Source of the DNA: an uncultured Eubacteriales bacterium
GTDB taxonomy: Bacteria > Bacillota > Clostridia > Oscillospirales > Oscillospiraceae
Direction of reading: 5' to 3'
Length of the DNA stretch: 13,842 bases
Assembly (NCBI GenBank): GCA_900549705.1
Contig: URPI01000045.1
Coordinates: 1-13,842, forward strand
The notes under the pieces are model-generated. The model ran no database searches, was not told the DNA's origin, and saw only the letters and a list, made by a program, of their open reading frames with translations. The position numbers and the translations under genes are program-made. Positions 13,074-13,842 of this stretch are shown piece after piece; position 1 is the first letter of the stretch; each line of letters starts with the position of its first letter.

Positions 13074-13745
13074 ATGACAAAGGAAGAACAGCAGGCGCTG
13101 CTAAAATGCGGCCTGTTTGCCGGGATGACCCAGCAGGAAGCAGAGCAGCTATTGCATTGCGTGGGCGGCGGGGTGCTGCATTATGAAAAGAATACGGTGC
13201 TGTGGCATCCGGGGCAGCAGGTGGATACCTGTGCGGTGGTGCTTTCCGGGGAGCTGCGGGCAGAGACGGTAACGGCGGGCGGCACCCGGGCGGTGACCTC
13301 CTGGCATCGCCCCGGGGCGCTGGTGGGCGATATTCTGATGGCAAGCCCCGACCGGGGCAGCCCGGTGTATGTGATTGCGGCGGAGCGGGCGGCGGTGCTG
13401 CTGCTGCCCTTTTCCAAGGTGATGGGCGGGTGCAGCCGATGCTGCCCGTCCCACGCCCGGCTGCGGGAAAATCTGATTCAGGAAATTGCCCAGAAATATT
13501 GGGCCATGCGCCAGCGGGCGGAATATCTGTCCATTTCCTCCCTGCGGGAACGGATTTTAGCCTGTTTAACGGACAGGACAGCGGGCGGCGACACGGTTTC
13601 CCTGGGCATGACCCGGGAGGAGATGGCGGACTTTCTCTGCGTCAATCGCAGCGCCCTTTCCCGGGAGCTGAGCCGGATGAAACGGGATGGAACCATTGAT
13701 TTTTACCGGGACACATTCCGTATATTAAAAAAGGAAAGTTCATGA
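13074..13745 (+). CDS. Crp/Fnr-family transcriptional regulator (223 aa)
   Basis: Residues about 12-120 form a cyclic-nucleotide-binding-like beta-roll (LFAGMTQQEAEQLL, then VLWHPGQQVDTCAVVLSGEL, then PGALVGDILMA). A dimer helix follows (about 125-155), and residues about 155-218 form a Crp-type winged helix: SLRERILACL, then TREEMADFLCVNRSALSREL as the helix-turn-helix, then SRMKRDGTIDF. Length is typical (about 220-230). The N-terminal four-cysteine cluster of classical Fnr is absent; cysteines at 120, 123 and 124 (CSRCC) precede the dimer helix. The start at 13074 is set by GGGAGG at 13063-13068 and the promoter at 13003-13031. It is divergent from the ABC importer, its likely target. The effector cannot be told from the sequence. 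Confidence 0.88.
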   Translation: MTKEEQQALLKCGLFAGMTQQEAEQLLHCVGGGVLHYEKNTVLWHPGQQVDTCAVVLSGELRAETVTAGGTRAVTSWHRPGALVGDILMASPDRGSPVYVIAAERAAVLLLPFSKVMGGCSRCCPSHARLRENLIQEIAQKYWAMRQRAEYLSISSLRERILACLTDRTAGGDTVSLGMTREEMADFLCVNRSALSRELSRMKRDGTIDFYRDTFRILKKESS

Positions 13746-13755
13746 ACGAGCATAT

Positions 13756-13814
13756 GGTGCGAAGCGCCCTTGGCTCCACCTCTGGGGGAGCTGGCAGCCC
13801 GAACGGGCTGACTT
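13756..13814 (-). repeat. Triple-hairpin repeat module B, copy 3 (reversed)
   Basis: The reverse complement matches 244-310: GGTGC/GCGCC-type hairpin arms, the GGCTCCACCTCTGGGGGAGC hairpin and CAGCCC/GGGCTG. It starts 10 bp after the regulator stop codon and is followed by AGCGCC-CGCA-GGCGCT (13816-13831), another perfect 6-bp hairpin. It may serve as the regulator's transcript end, although no U-tract is visible before the window stops. Its presence beside a chromosomal gene shows that the module is not confined to the prophage. Confidence 0.7.
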
Positions 13815-13842
13815 AAGCGCCCGCAGGCGCTATGCAAGCGAG

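Overview
The window looks like the late (virion structure and lysis) end of a prophage, followed by ordinary bacterial chromosome. High G+C, clean AAGGAGG-type ribosome binding sites, a phi-LC3-type holin and dense GC-rich palindromic repeats suggest a gut Firmicute of the class Clostridia, probably Oscillospirales (Faecalibacterium/Gemmiger-like). This assignment is inference from sequence style; no rRNA or marker gene is present.

Region 1 (about 1-3415): a repeat cluster (1-354), then four tightly packed plus-strand structural genes: a 76-aa head-region protein, a 115-aa likely connector protein, a 569-aa tail hub/nozzle-like protein and a 240-aa coiled-coil tail appendage. Region 2 (3416-3973): 558 bp without a recognisable full gene, filled by a second repeat cluster that contains a 256-bp element with perfect 25-bp terminal inverted repeats. 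Region 3 (3974-9865): a 264-aa conserved phage protein with a hydrophobic C-terminus, a 509-aa DUF859-like fibre, an 834-aa pectate-lyase-fold tail spike, an M15 endolysin, a 73-aa membrane-anchored coiled-coil protein and a phi-LC3-type holin. Several junctions overlap by 4 nt (ATGA or GTGA), so translation is probably coupled. No sheath, tube or tape-measure gene is seen between the head-region genes and the fibres, which points to a short-tailed (podovirus-like) virion. Terminase, portal, capsid and integrase genes would lie outside the window.

Region 4 (9866-13842): a HAD phosphatase/mutase gene with its own good sigma-70 promoter (plus), convergent with a three-gene ABC importer operon (minus: substrate-binding protein, permease, ATPase; NitT/TauT/SsuABC type). 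A Crp/Fnr regulator is transcribed divergently from the importer. The 102-bp divergent region holds a strong promoter for the regulator, a -10-only promoter for the importer, and a perfect palindrome centred at -41.5 of the predicted importer start. This fits class II activation of the importer by the regulator, possibly with autoregulation. A third copy of one repeat module follows the regulator gene at the window end.

Most notable points: the nested, shuffled palindromic repeat cassettes shared by prophage and chromosome; the regulator/importer divergent architecture; and the uncharacterised 264-aa phage protein. I did not find a defence system, CRISPR array, RNA gene or transposase.
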